Of a DNA stretch of 32,324 nucleotides, positions 7,599 to 16,444 are shown in pieces. The notes under the pieces are model-generated. The model saw nothing but the letters and a program-made list of their open reading frames with translations, ran no database searches and was not told where the DNA came from. Origin of the DNA: Minisyncoccota bacterium. Its GTDB lineage: Bacteria > Patescibacteriota > Minisyncoccia > Phycocordibacterales > UBA9973. The stretch is taken from NCBI GenBank assembly GCA_016649835.1, contig JAENWX010000005.1, positions 1 through 32,324 of the forward strand, given 5' to 3'. Both the position numbers and the translations under genes were made by a program. The stretch's first letter is position 1; each line of letters opens with the position of its first letter.

Positions 7599-8360
7599 AT
7601 GTCAGAAATTTCTTCTCCATATCAAATAAAACAAGGGACGTTTGAGGGACCACTCGAACTTCTTCTTTCTCTTATTGAGACGAGAAAACTTTTTGTTAAT
7701 GAGATATCTTTGGCGGATGTTACAAATGATTATATTGCTCATATAAAATCATTAAATGATGTACCTACAGACAAACACATTGCAGATGTCTCGTATTTCA
7801 TTTTAATAGCTGCTACTTTAATACTCATTAAATCAAAATCTCTTTTACCCAACATATCTCTGACTGATGATGAGACTGAAAAAATTATAGACCTTGAAAC
7901 TAGATTAAAATTATTTAAAATAATAAAAGAAGCTAGTATTGATGTAAGTAATAATTTTGGAACAAAAATTATTTTTATGCCAAATGAGCGTATATGGAGC
8001 GACCCGATTTTCTCTCCTGACCCACTAATATCGGTAAGTAGTATGGCACTCTCTATAGCTGATGTTATCTCTCATGTTCCAAAACCAGCTGAAAAAATAC
8101 CTGAATTGGAAATCAAAAAAATAATTAATATAGATGAAATAATAAATAGTTTAACCGAACGCATACAAGGAGCAATCAATTTATCGTTTAAAAAATTTAC
8201 GGAAAGTAGTGGTGCAGAGACCCAAGAAGAAGCAAAAGTACATGTTATTATTTCATTTCTCGCTATGTTAGAATTGGTAAGAGAGGGAATTATAGAGGTT
8301 ATACAAAACTCATCGTTTGGAGATATCGAAATTAATAAACAAGAAGTAATAGAAAATTAA
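7599..8360 (+). CDS. scpA: Segregation and condensation protein A
   Basis: Kleisin subunit of the SMC-ScpAB condensin complex. The start IKQGTFEGPLELLLSLIETRKLFVNEISLADVTNDYIAHI matches the ScpA N-terminal domain, and the C-terminal winged helix contains VIISFLAMLELVREGIIEVIQ. The ATG at 7599 (MSEISSPYQIKQG) is chosen over an in-frame ATG at 7560 that would lie inside the HIT gene. scpB follows 4 nt later. No smc gene is in the window. Confidence 0.93.
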   Translation: MSEISSPYQIKQGTFEGPLELLLSLIETRKLFVNEISLADVTNDYIAHIKSLNDVPTDKHIADVSYFILIAATLILIKSKSLLPNISLTDDETEKIIDLETRLKLFKIIKEASIDVSNNFGTKIIFMPNERIWSDPIFSPDPLISVSSMALSIADVISHVPKPAEKIPELEIKKIINIDEIINSLTERIQGAINLSFKKFTESSGAETQEEAKVHVIISFLAMLELVREGIIEVIQNSSFGDIEINKQEVIEN

Positions 8361-8364
8361 TATT

Positions 8365-8904
8365 ATGCAATTAGAATCAAAAATTGAGGGTTTACTTTTT
8401 TACAAAGGCGAAGATGTTGAAATAAAAACATTGGCTTCTCTTTTGAAAGTAAGTGAAGCGGAAATAGAAGAGTCACTAAAAATATTAGAATTATCCTTGG
8501 CCAATCGCGGTATTGTTTTGGTTAGAAAAGATGACTGTGTTGTTTTGGGTATAACTGGAGAACTAAGCTCTATAATAGAATCCATACGAAAAGACGAAAT
8601 AACAAAAGAACTCACCAAGTCTAGTCTTGAAACATTATCTATCGTTTTATACAAAAACGGCGTATCTCGTAGCGAAGTAGACTATATTCGTGGAGTTAAT
8701 TCAAGCTTCATATTACGTAATTTGCTCGTACGTGGTTTAATAGAAAAAATTACTGACACTAAAGACAGTAGACGAATACTATACAGACCTACTTTTGATG
8801 CACTGTCTTTTATGGGGGTTACTTCTATCGACCAACTACCAAAATATAATGAAGTAAGAACACAATTACAAGACGTGCTTAAGCAAGAAGAAACAAATGA
8901 CTAA
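8365..8904 (+). CDS. scpB: Segregation and condensation protein B
   Basis: Binds the ScpA kleisin in the SMC complex. 179 residues with the paired winged-helix pattern: KIEGLLFYKGEDVEIKTLASLLKVSE at the start, then LETLSIVLYKNGVSRSEVDYIRGVNSSFILRNLLVRGLIEKI. Its end overlaps the mraY start by 8 nt, indicating coupled translation. Confidence 0.93.
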   Translation: MQLESKIEGLLFYKGEDVEIKTLASLLKVSEAEIEESLKILELSLANRGIVLVRKDDCVVLGITGELSSIIESIRKDEITKELTKSSLETLSIVLYKNGVSRSEVDYIRGVNSSFILRNLLVRGLIEKITDTKDSRRILYRPTFDALSFMGVTSIDQLPKYNEVRTQLQDVLKQEETND

Positions 8905-9955
8905 TGCATTAAAAATTTTCCTACCAGCAATAATGAGTTTCGTTGTGGGTATTTTACTTACTCCTGTTGCTACACATTATTTTTATAAATATAAAATGTG
9001 GAGACGAACATCAAGAAGCGAAAACATTGCCAAAAGTGCGACTGGTGGATTTGCCCAAATCCATGACGAAAAAGCAGAAGTTTCTACTCCTCGCACAGGA
9101 GGAATGATTATTTGGATATCAGTTATTGTAACAATTGCAATTTTATTTTTGGTAGACACTATTTTTAAAAGCAATCTAAGTAGTAAATTGTATTTTATTA
9201 GTAGAAACCAAACTTTATTACCATTTTTTACTTTAATAGTAGCGTCTCTTGTTGGCTTAGGAGATGATTTTCTACAAATATTTGGCCGTGGTAAGTGGAC
9301 AACAGATCCAATTGTTTTGCGATATATAAAAGTTGGTATTATTTTATTACTAGGAACTATGATAGGTTTGTGGTTTTTTATAAAATTAGGAGTATCTGAT
9401 TTGTACATTCCTTGGTATGGATTTATAAATTTGGGTTATTTATTTATTCCATTTTTTATTTTAGTTATGTTATCTCTCTGGTCTTCTAGTGTGATAGATG
9501 GTATAGACGGACTATCTGGTGGTGTTATGGCTTCTATATTTATGGCTTATACACTTATAGCTTATTTCAATAACCAATTAGACATAGCGGCATTCTGCGC
9601 TGTTATAACAGGAGGAATAATAGCATTTCTTTGGTTTAATATTCCACCAGCACGTTTTTATATGGGAGAAACTGGGATGATAGGCCTTACTGTTACTCTC
9701 TCTGTAATAGCATTCATGACAGATACTGTTCTTCTTCTTCCTATTATTGCATTTCCACTTTTTATTACTTCACTTTCTAATGTAATACAAATGGCATCTC
9801 GCAAATTTAGAAATGGGAAAAAAGTTTTTTTATTTGCACCACTACATCACCACTTTGAAGCATTAGGATGGCCAAAATACAAAGTAACGATGAGATATTG
9901 GATTGTAGGCATAATGACATCAATAATAGGAGTTATTATTTCTTTTATTGACTAG
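8897..9955 (+). CDS. mraY: Phospho-N-acetylmuramoyl-pentapeptide-transferase
   Basis: Integral membrane enzyme that makes lipid I from UDP-MurNAc-pentapeptide and undecaprenyl phosphate. 352 residues, many membrane helices. Family motifs: TPRTGG (64-69), the DD pair at 123-124, DGIDGLSGG (201-209), NIPPARFYMGETG (248-260) and HHHFEALGW (317-325). Two deviations are visible: the usual DDYLK reads DDFLQ, and the usual MGDTGS reads MGETGM (Asp to Glu, Ser to Met). It sits before ftsW and murG, as in a reduced dcw cluster. Confidence 0.93.
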   Translation: MTNALKIFLPAIMSFVVGILLTPVATHYFYKYKMWRRTSRSENIAKSATGGFAQIHDEKAEVSTPRTGGMIIWISVIVTIAILFLVDTIFKSNLSSKLYFISRNQTLLPFFTLIVASLVGLGDDFLQIFGRGKWTTDPIVLRYIKVGIILLLGTMIGLWFFIKLGVSDLYIPWYGFINLGYLFIPFFILVMLSLWSSSVIDGIDGLSGGVMASIFMAYTLIAYFNNQLDIAAFCAVITGGIIAFLWFNIPPARFYMGETGMIGLTVTLSVIAFMTDTVLLLPIIAFPLFITSLSNVIQMASRKFRNGKKVFLFAPLHHHFEALGWPKYKVTMRYWIVGIMTSIIGVIISFID

Positions 9956-9970
9956 CAAATATTTAACAGG

Positions 9971-11086
9971 ATGAAAAATAAAAAAATAGATAAAGTATTT
10001 TTAGGAATAGTTATTGCGCTCGTGGTAATCGGATTGATTACTTTTACTTCTGCGTCCCTAGGTATTCTTGCTAAAAATGAAATCAAATTTTATGGCGTTA
10101 TATCCGGACAATTTATTTTTGGATTTCTTGGTGGATTGGTTGCTCTGTATATTGGTTTAAAAATTCCATTTAAAATACTCAGGCAATATTCATTAATTAT
10201 TTTTGTGATTTCAATTATTTTAACTGGGCTAGTTTTTATCCCAGGGATAGGGCAGTCCCATGGAGGAGCTAGTAGATGGGTAGATATTTTAGGATATTCT
10301 TTTCAGCCTGTTGAATTTTTAAAAATAGGATTTATTATTTATTTTGCAGCATGGCTGTCTTGGGCTAAGGGAAAAGTAAAAGACCCACTTTTTAGCATAT
10401 TACCTCTGTTTATTTTTTTAGGAATAATATCAGTAGTTTTACTTAAACAACCTGACACCAAAAGCTTAATACTTATTACCAGCACTGCTCTTATAATGCT
10501 TTTTGTATCCGGTACTCCCATAAGATATATTCTTGGTATTTTTGCGGTAGCTCTTCTTGCTTTTGGAGTTTTAGTATATTTCAAACCATATCTTAAAGAG
10601 AGAATTAATACTTTTATAAATCCAAGTGCAAATAGTCTTGGTTCTTCATACCAACTTCAGCAGTCTTTAATAGCTGTAGGTTCAGGAGGTCTTTTTGGAA
10701 GAGGACTTGGTCAAAGTATTCAAAAATTTAATTATTTACCTGAACCACAAGGAGATTCTATTTTTGCAGTTATAGGAGAAGAGCTTGGGTTTGTAGGTAC
10801 TTCACTACTTATTATATTATATTTATCATTTGCTATGAGAGGTTTTCGTATTGCTATTCGCAACGCACCAGACTCGTTTAGTAAGCTACTTGTTATAGGA
10901 TTCATTAGTATTATCACCGCTCAGTCTTTTATGAATATGGCATCTATAATAGGAGTCTTTCCTTTAACAGGAGTGCCACTGGTATTTATATCTCACGGGG
11001 GAACAGCACTACTTTTATCATTAGGAATGATAGGTATAATTTTAAATATTTCACGCTTTCAAAGCAAAACATTGCTAGAAAGATAA
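9971..11086 (+). CDS. ftsW: SEDS-family glycosyltransferase, probably FtsW
   Basis: Polymerises lipid II at the division site with a partner penicillin-binding protein. 371 residues with about ten hydrophobic segments. Signature SHGGASRWVDILGYSFQPVEFLKI around residues 95-118, the QQSLIAVGSGGLFGRGLGQS region, and the C-terminal FISHGGTALLLSLGMIGIILNIS. FtsW is preferred over RodA because of the mraY/murG context. The bases before the ATG read TTAACAGG, close to the TAACGGG end of the leader elements, but no matching 5' arm is present. Confidence 0.9.
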   Translation: MKNKKIDKVFLGIVIALVVIGLITFTSASLGILAKNEIKFYGVISGQFIFGFLGGLVALYIGLKIPFKILRQYSLIIFVISIILTGLVFIPGIGQSHGGASRWVDILGYSFQPVEFLKIGFIIYFAAWLSWAKGKVKDPLFSILPLFIFLGIISVVLLKQPDTKSLILITSTALIMLFVSGTPIRYILGIFAVALLAFGVLVYFKPYLKERINTFINPSANSLGSSYQLQQSLIAVGSGGLFGRGLGQSIQKFNYLPEPQGDSIFAVIGEELGFVGTSLLIILYLSFAMRGFRIAIRNAPDSFSKLLVIGFISIITAQSFMNMASIIGVFPLTGVPLVFISHGGTALLLSLGMIGIILNISRFQSKTLLER

Positions 11087-11098
11087 TAAAAAATAAGA

Positions 11099-11104
11099 TA
11101 TAAT
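11099..11104 (+). promoter_or_regulatory. Likely murG promoter -10
   Basis: A perfect TATAAT, 13 nt after the ftsW stop. It ends 12 nt before the point where the decayed first leader copy would begin (11117). The intact second copy has no -10 of its own at that distance. Confidence 0.5.
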
Positions 11105-11116
11105 AAAAGGCAATAG

Positions 11117-11233
11117 CTACTAGGAACTAGATACTAGGTGCTAGCCATTCAAATTAAATTTTGATAAAAGTACATATTATTAACAATAATTTATAAGATA
11201 CGTCCCATCTAATGAGGGACTATCACGAGAGGG
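11117..11233 (+). repeat. Decayed tandem copy of the murG leader element, with heptamer repeats
   Basis: From about 11157 to 11226 this closely matches the second half of the intact element at 11240-11357, including the GTCCC-loop-GGGAC hairpin, but it ends CACGAGAGGGATT where the intact copy has CTCTAACGGGATG. Its first part is replaced by four 7-nt units (TACTAGG, AACTAGA, TACTAGG, TGCTAGC; 11118-11145). Counting 117 nt back from its end reaches the position 12 nt after the TATAAT box, as expected for a full ancestral copy. Confidence 0.65.
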
Positions 11234-11239
11234 ATTTAT

Positions 11240-11357
11240 CCCGTTAGAGATGTGTATGTTATCTTTCTAACAGGAGTTTAAGATTTTGATAAAGTGTATA
11301 TTATTAACAATATTTAATCAGATACGTCCCATCTAATGAGGGACTATCTCTAACGGG
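11240..11357 (+). promoter_or_regulatory. 118-nt start-abutting leader element, murG copy
   Basis: Begins CCCGTTAGAGATGTGTATG and ends ATCTCTAACGGG directly before the murG ATG. The first 12 nt (CCCGTTAGAGAT) pair perfectly with the last 12 (ATCTCTAACGGG). A GTCCC-ATCTAATGA-GGGAC hairpin stands just before the 3' arm. AGGAG, a Shine-Dalgarno-like motif, is at nt 33-37. The first 30 and last 35 nt are nearly identical to the rpmE copy. Confidence 0.87.
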
Positions 11358-12485
11358 ATGAAAATATTACTTACAGGCGGTGGCACAGGAGGACATTTTT
11401 ATCCTCTTATAGCTATAGCAGAAAAACTTGTTGAAGTTGCTGACAAACAAAAGATTATAGATCTGAAGCTTTATTATATGTCCGATAAACCATACGACAA
11501 ACGTATGCTTTTTGAAAACAAAATAACATTTGTTCAAATACCTTCTGGTAAAATGCGAGTGTATTTTTCTATTAAAAACTTTTTTGATATGTTCAAAACA
11601 GTAACAGGAGCATTTTTCGGTTTACTAAGTATGTTTTTTATTTATCCTGATGTTGTTATATCTAAGGGTGGATATGCAGCTTTTCCCGCTGTTTTAGCTG
11701 CTAAACTACTTCGAATACCTGTTATTGTTCACGAATCAGACTCATATCCGGGCAGATTGAATGTCTGGACGGCCAAATTTGCTTGGCATGTAGCTATTTC
11801 TTGGCCTGAAGCAGCTGAATATTTACCAGAAAGCAAAACAGCTTTAACAGGTCAGCCAATTCGTAAGGAAATTTTACACGGTGATTCCAACGGAGCTCAT
11901 GAATATTTTAAATTGGATCCTAAAATTCCTACTATTCTTGTCTTGGGTGGTTCACAAGGAGCTGAAACAATAAATAATATTATAGTAGATACATTACCGG
12001 AATTGCTTTCTGAATTTCAAATTATTCACCAGACAGGAATTAATAATATTAAAGAAGTTTTAGGAAGGTCAAAATTGATTATGGATAAAAATCCAAACAT
12101 CGACAGATACGTACCTGTTCCATATTTAAATAACTTGGCTACACGTATGGCGGCAGGATGCTCCAACCTAATTATTTCTCGTGCTGGTTCTGCTATTTTT
12201 GAAATAGCATCATGGGGGATTCCTTCTATTATTATTCCTATAACAAATTCAAACGGAGACCACCAGAGAAAAAATGCATACAACTATGCTCGTAGTGGAG
12301 CATGTGAAGTTATAGAAGAAGCAAATCTAACCTCTCATTTGTTTGTTTCCGAAGTAAAAAAGTTACTCTCATCCCAAGAAAAACTTTCTAGAATGAAAGA
12401 AAGCGCTCTTTCATTTGCAACACCTACAGCCGCAGAGAAAATTGCCCAGTCCGCAATCGATATAGCAATGACTCACTACCAATAA
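11358..12485 (+). CDS. murG: UDP-GlcNAc:lipid I N-acetylglucosaminyltransferase
   Basis: Peripheral membrane GT-B enzyme converting lipid I to lipid II. 375 residues. N-terminal GGGTGGHFYPL (7-17); middle HESDSYPGRLN; the UDP-GlcNAc domain begins VLGGSQGAETIN near residue 195; then SRAGSAIFEIASWGIPSIIIP and NGDHQRKNA, all family signatures. The start is fixed by the N-terminal motif and by the leader element ending at the preceding base. gltX follows 4 nt downstream, so the two are probably co-transcribed. Confidence 0.96.
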   Translation: MKILLTGGGTGGHFYPLIAIAEKLVEVADKQKIIDLKLYYMSDKPYDKRMLFENKITFVQIPSGKMRVYFSIKNFFDMFKTVTGAFFGLLSMFFIYPDVVISKGGYAAFPAVLAAKLLRIPVIVHESDSYPGRLNVWTAKFAWHVAISWPEAAEYLPESKTALTGQPIRKEILHGDSNGAHEYFKLDPKIPTILVLGGSQGAETINNIIVDTLPELLSEFQIIHQTGINNIKEVLGRSKLIMDKNPNIDRYVPVPYLNNLATRMAAGCSNLIISRAGSAIFEIASWGIPSIIIPITNSNGDHQRKNAYNYARSGACEVIEEANLTSHLFVSEVKKLLSSQEKLSRMKESALSFATPTAAEKIAQSAIDIAMTHYQ

Positions 12486-12489
12486 TTAT

Positions 12490-13974
12490 ATGGATACTAA
12501 TTTAACTAAAAAAGTTGTTACTCGTTTTGCACCTTCACCAACAGGTTTTGTTCATGTGGGTAATATACGTACTGCTTTGTATGCTTGGGCTTTTGCAAAA
12601 AAAAATAATGGTACTTTTATATTAAGAATTGAAGATACAGATAAAGCTCGTGAAGTAGAAGGTTCTATTGAACATGTTATTGCTTCACTTAAATGGGTTG
12701 GAATTGAATGGAATGAGGGTCCAGATATTGGTGGACCTAATGCTCCATATAAACAATCCGAGAGATTAGATTCATATCTTAAATATGCAAAAATATTAAT
12801 AGATAAAGGTTTGGCTTATTCTGATCCATATACCGAAGAGGAAGTAGAGGTATTTCGCAATAAAGCAGATGAAGAAAAAAGACCATTCTTATATAGAGAC
12901 CATCGCCCAGAAAACCCACCGATATGGGATGGTAAAAAACCACTTCGATTTAAAGTTGCAAATGTAAAAAGTTATGAATGGGACGATATGGTTCGTGGTC
13001 ATTTAAAAGCTGGACCTGAGGCACTCGATGATTTTATTTTGATTAAAGGTGATGGATATCCAACTTACAATTTTGCTCATATTATTGACGACTTAGAAAT
13101 GGGTGTAACCCATATCATGCGTGGTGATGAGTTTATATCTTCAACACCAAAATTTCTGTCATTGTATGACGCACTAGAGATAAAAAGACCTGAACTTGTA
13201 ATGCTTCCTCCTATTATGGGATCTGGTGGTAAAAAAAAGTTAGGCAAAAGAGATGGAGCAAAAGACTTTTTAGAATACAAGAATGAAGGATATTTACCAG
13301 AGGCTATGATGAACTTTCTTGCTTTTATTGGCTGGAATCCAGGAGGTGATAAAGAAATAATTACACCAGCAGAATTTATAAATCTTTTTGACATCAAACA
13401 AATTCATATAAGTGGGGGACAATTTAACGAAGAAAAACTTGATTGGATAAATCATGAGCATTTGAAATTGCTACCTATTGATAAACAAGTAGAGTATATT
13501 TCAAATTATCTTCCAGAAAATATAAAAAAATTACCAAATTATTCTAGTGATAAACTTAAAAGTATTACTCCTATTGTTTTAGAAAGAATTCAAAATGGAA
13601 AAGATTTGGTTGAAATGGTCAACAATGGTGATATTACTTATTATTTTAGCCAGCCTACTTATTTGAAAGATTTATTATTTTTTAAATCATCTAAAATACC
13701 TCAAGATAATAAATATGAAATACTATCTTCATATCTTACTCATACAGTTTCTTTATTAAAAGAAGTTTCTGATTCAGATTTTAATAAAGATAATGTTAAA
13801 GATAAAATTTGGGCATACACAGATGAAGTTGGCAGAGGGGATGTTTTATGGCCAATGCGTTTTGCTTTGTCTGGTTTAGACAAATCACCAGACCCATTTA
13901 TTCTGGCAGAAATTCTCGGCAAAGAAGAAACTCTAAATCGTTTAAATAATGCAATAAAAATTCTAAAAATATAG
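12490..13974 (+). CDS. gltX: Glutamyl-tRNA synthetase
   Basis: Class I synthetase. 494 residues. TRFAPSPTGFVHVGNIRTAL at 11-30 carries the HIGH-type motif, followed by LRIEDTDKAREVEGS. The KMSKS-type loop reads KKKLGKRDGA near residue 250. With gatB in the same window and no glutaminyl-tRNA synthetase seen, it is probably the non-discriminating type that also glutamylates tRNA-Gln for GatCAB. This is inference from context. Confidence 0.95.
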   Translation: MDTNLTKKVVTRFAPSPTGFVHVGNIRTALYAWAFAKKNNGTFILRIEDTDKAREVEGSIEHVIASLKWVGIEWNEGPDIGGPNAPYKQSERLDSYLKYAKILIDKGLAYSDPYTEEEVEVFRNKADEEKRPFLYRDHRPENPPIWDGKKPLRFKVANVKSYEWDDMVRGHLKAGPEALDDFILIKGDGYPTYNFAHIIDDLEMGVTHIMRGDEFISSTPKFLSLYDALEIKRPELVMLPPIMGSGGKKKLGKRDGAKDFLEYKNEGYLPEAMMNFLAFIGWNPGGDKEIITPAEFINLFDIKQIHISGGQFNEEKLDWINHEHLKLLPIDKQVEYISNYLPENIKKLPNYSSDKLKSITPIVLERIQNGKDLVEMVNNGDITYYFSQPTYLKDLLFFKSSKIPQDNKYEILSSYLTHTVSLLKEVSDSDFNKDNVKDKIWAYTDEVGRGDVLWPMRFALSGLDKSPDPFILAEILGKEETLNRLNNAIKILKI

Positions 13975-13991
13975 TATACTGTAAGGTATAG

Positions 13992-15305
13992 ATGAAAAAA
14001 TTTATTCTTTATACTGTTTTTATAATATATTGTGTATCATTATTACCGCTTCAGACTTTTGCTCTGACAGCAGAAGAGGTGCGTAAGCAAATAGATGATC
14101 TAAATAGCAAGATAGAAGTAGGAGATGAGATAATTAAACAATATAAATCTCAAATAACACAAACCAGTACACAAAAAAATACTCTAGCTAATTTAATAAA
14201 AGAATTAACCCTAACTAGAAGTAAATTAATTAAAGAAAAAGAACAAATTCAAAATAAAATATCCGCAACCGGGTTAGTAATAAAAAATATTTCCGGCAGT
14301 ATAGAAGAAAAAGAAAAATCGTTAAATATATCCAAAGAATCTTTAATTAAATTAATCAAAGATTTAAATCAAAATGAAAATGTTCCACTTATAGAAAGAC
14401 TTCTTTCAAAAGAGAGTTTTATTGATTTTAGTCGTGACTATAACAACATTTTAAGTATAAATGAAAAAATAAGAGAAAATATAATTGATGTTTCTTTAAC
14501 CAAAAAACAATTATTATCTTCAAAAACAGAAAAGGAGGAAGAGCAAACAAACCTGACATCGCTCAAGAATACATTAGTTCAAAAAGAACAGGTTGTTAAT
14601 ACAACAAAGAAAGAAAAGGATATTTTACTTAATCAAACTGAAAATGAAGAAGCTAAATACCAAAAATTACTCGCTGAACAAATAAAAAGGAGGGATACTT
14701 TTGAGAAAGCACTAGAAGAATATGAAGCAAGCCTTAAATTTATTTTAAATCCAAAATTAATTCCCAAGGCTGGATCAGAGGTGTTATCTTGGCCGCTAAG
14801 TTCCATATTAATAACATCCTTATATGGAGATAGATGTTTATTAAAATTATATGGTACTTGTAAGCCTCATTACGGATTAGATTTTAGAGCTGCAGTTGGA
14901 ACACCTGTAATGGCAATGACAGGGGGGGTAGTAGAAGGCACAGGAAACACTGATGTCGCTTGTCAGGGCGCATCTTTTGGTAGATGGATATTTATTAAGC
15001 ATGATAATGGATTATCTAGTACATATGGACACCTATCCGCAATAAATATAAAAACTGGAGATCGTGTAAAAACTGGAGATACTATTGGCCTATCTGGTGG
15101 AACAAAAGGAGTGTTTGGGTCAGGATCATCAACAGGTCCGCATTTACACGTTTCTGTTTATGCATCTGATGGAGTTAGTGTCGATACTGTTCCAAGTAAT
15201 ACCTGTAAAGGAAAGATTTTTACACAACCAATTGCAGCAAAAACTGCCCATATTAACCCAGCTGACTATTTACCAACAATAACTTCTGCAATGATTAAAA
15301 AGTAG
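13992..15305 (+). CDS. Secreted coiled-coil M23 peptidoglycan peptidase (EnvC/PcsB-like)
   Basis: 437 residues. An N-terminal signal peptide (KKFILYTVFIIYCVSLLPLQTFA) is followed by a long coiled coil, about residues 25-250, rich in K, E, Q and N. The C-terminal LytM/M23 domain carries HYGLDFRAAVGTPVMAM near residue 293 and GPHLHVSVYA near 384, the zinc-binding HxxxD and HxH motifs, so it should be catalytically active. A TATACT box 11 nt before the ATG may be its own promoter. The end of the coiled coil (EEAKYQKLLAEQIKRRD) resembles that of the transglycosylase at 28533, which suggests a shared N-terminal module. Confidence 0.88.
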   Translation: MKKFILYTVFIIYCVSLLPLQTFALTAEEVRKQIDDLNSKIEVGDEIIKQYKSQITQTSTQKNTLANLIKELTLTRSKLIKEKEQIQNKISATGLVIKNISGSIEEKEKSLNISKESLIKLIKDLNQNENVPLIERLLSKESFIDFSRDYNNILSINEKIRENIIDVSLTKKQLLSSKTEKEEEQTNLTSLKNTLVQKEQVVNTTKKEKDILLNQTENEEAKYQKLLAEQIKRRDTFEKALEEYEASLKFILNPKLIPKAGSEVLSWPLSSILITSLYGDRCLLKLYGTCKPHYGLDFRAAVGTPVMAMTGGVVEGTGNTDVACQGASFGRWIFIKHDNGLSSTYGHLSAINIKTGDRVKTGDTIGLSGGTKGVFGSGSSTGPHLHVSVYASDGVSVDTVPSNTCKGKIFTQPIAAKTAHINPADYLPTITSAMIKK

Positions 15306-15324
15306 TGTTTTTAAAAACATAAAG

Positions 15325-15333
15325 TGATATAAT
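15325..15333 (+). promoter_or_regulatory. Extended -10 promoter
   Basis: TGATATAAT, a consensus extended -10, ends 12 nt before the ATG at 15346, implying a leader of only a few bases. Confidence 0.6.
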
Positions 15334-15345
15334 ATAATTATAATT

Positions 15346-15681
15346 ATGAATGACGATGAAAGAAAACCAAGATTTCGTGTAAACATTTTATCATTGATTA
15401 TTTTAATAATAATCCTTGTTTTTGTGTTCAAGTCTGAAATAGCAACCCAGATTAAATCTCCAGAGTTTGAAGAGAAAATTACTAGCTTTCAAAAGAATAT
15501 ATTAATTTTTCTTGACGATAAAATTCTAACTCCTATAAAAGAAAAAGCAGTTGAATTTTTTGTAGAAACAACTAATGAAAAACTTCAAAAAATACAAGAT
15601 AATTTTTCAGAAAATGTATTAAAGCTGCCAAGTATTGAAGATGTAGAAAATGCTTCTGATTTGAATGGGGAGCCATTATAA
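15346..15681 (+). CDS. Membrane-anchored protein of unknown function
   Basis: 111 residues: a short charged N-terminus (MNDDERKPRFRVN), one hydrophobic segment at about 14-28 (ILSLIILIIILVFVF), then an amphipathic helical tail. No family is recognised. It follows the M23 gene and could be a single-pass envelope protein. After the stop, AAACTC and GGGTTT could pair ahead of a T6 run (about 15682-15708), a weak terminator. Confidence 0.6.
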   Translation: MNDDERKPRFRVNILSLIILIIILVFVFKSEIATQIKSPEFEEKITSFQKNILIFLDDKILTPIKEKAVEFFVETTNEKLQKIQDNFSENVLKLPSIEDVENASDLNGEPL

Positions 15682-15725
15682 AAACTCATCTGGGGCTGGG
15701 TTTTTTAATTAATACTAAATAATTT

Positions 15726-16427
15726 ATGAAAACAAATATTATATTCCTTTCTGTATTATTTTTGCTAATAGCGGGATCAATTGTTAGTTATACCTATATG
15801 CAAAAATCTAAACAGCCCGTTGTTGTACAAGGGAACGCGTCTTTTCCAGAGATTAAAAAAGAAGAAATTATTCAGCAATCCGATACAATTGTGATTGCAC
15901 AAGTAAAAAGTCAAAATAGCTTTAAGGCCCCATCAGAAATTAGAGAAAATAATGAAGATGTCATTACAAATGTTACTCTTTCTATAGAAAAATATCTTCG
16001 TAATTATAACAATAATTCTTTTCAGGAAATTATTGTACAAACGCTTGGCGGAACTGTTGAAAATTTAACTATGAATTTTGAAGGGACACCAACTTTTAAG
16101 GATGGTGAACGTGTTATTGTATTTTTAAAGAAAAAAAATAATAATGTTTTTACTGTATATGGTTGGGCTCAAGGGAAATACTCTATTAGTAGCGACGGAG
16201 AAGTAGGAATGGGAGAGCAAGAACTTTCATATTTTCAAAATGTGTTTGGCTCAAATCTTACTCTTGCTGAAATTGAAAATCAAATTGATTTATTTAAAAA
16301 TATCCCTCCTAAAAATGACATCTCTAACCTCGATTATTCTTTAGAAAATCAGAATGGAAATGTTAATGATAAAAACAGTGAGGCTAATTCTGTGTTAGAA
16401 AAATCGATTCAAATAGAAGTGGAATAG
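15726..16427 (+). CDS. Exported protein of unknown function
   Basis: 233 residues. An N-terminal hydrophobic anchor (about 4-26) precedes an extracytoplasmic domain with the pattern SDTIVIAQVKS ... TNVTLSIEKYLRN ... IIVQTLGGTVENLTMNFEGTPTFKDGERVIVFLKKK ... YGWAQGKYSI. This looks like a beta-rich secreted domain, but I cannot name the family. The tail is low in complexity (N, S, E). It is followed by the repeat region before tRNA-Leu. Confidence 0.65.
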   Translation: MKTNIIFLSVLFLLIAGSIVSYTYMQKSKQPVVVQGNASFPEIKKEEIIQQSDTIVIAQVKSQNSFKAPSEIRENNEDVITNVTLSIEKYLRNYNNNSFQEIIVQTLGGTVENLTMNFEGTPTFKDGERVIVFLKKKNNNVFTVYGWAQGKYSISSDGEVGMGEQELSYFQNVFGSNLTLAEIENQIDLFKNIPPKNDISNLDYSLENQNGNVNDKNSEANSVLEKSIQIEVE

Positions 16428-16444
16428 CGAATACATTTCATTTT

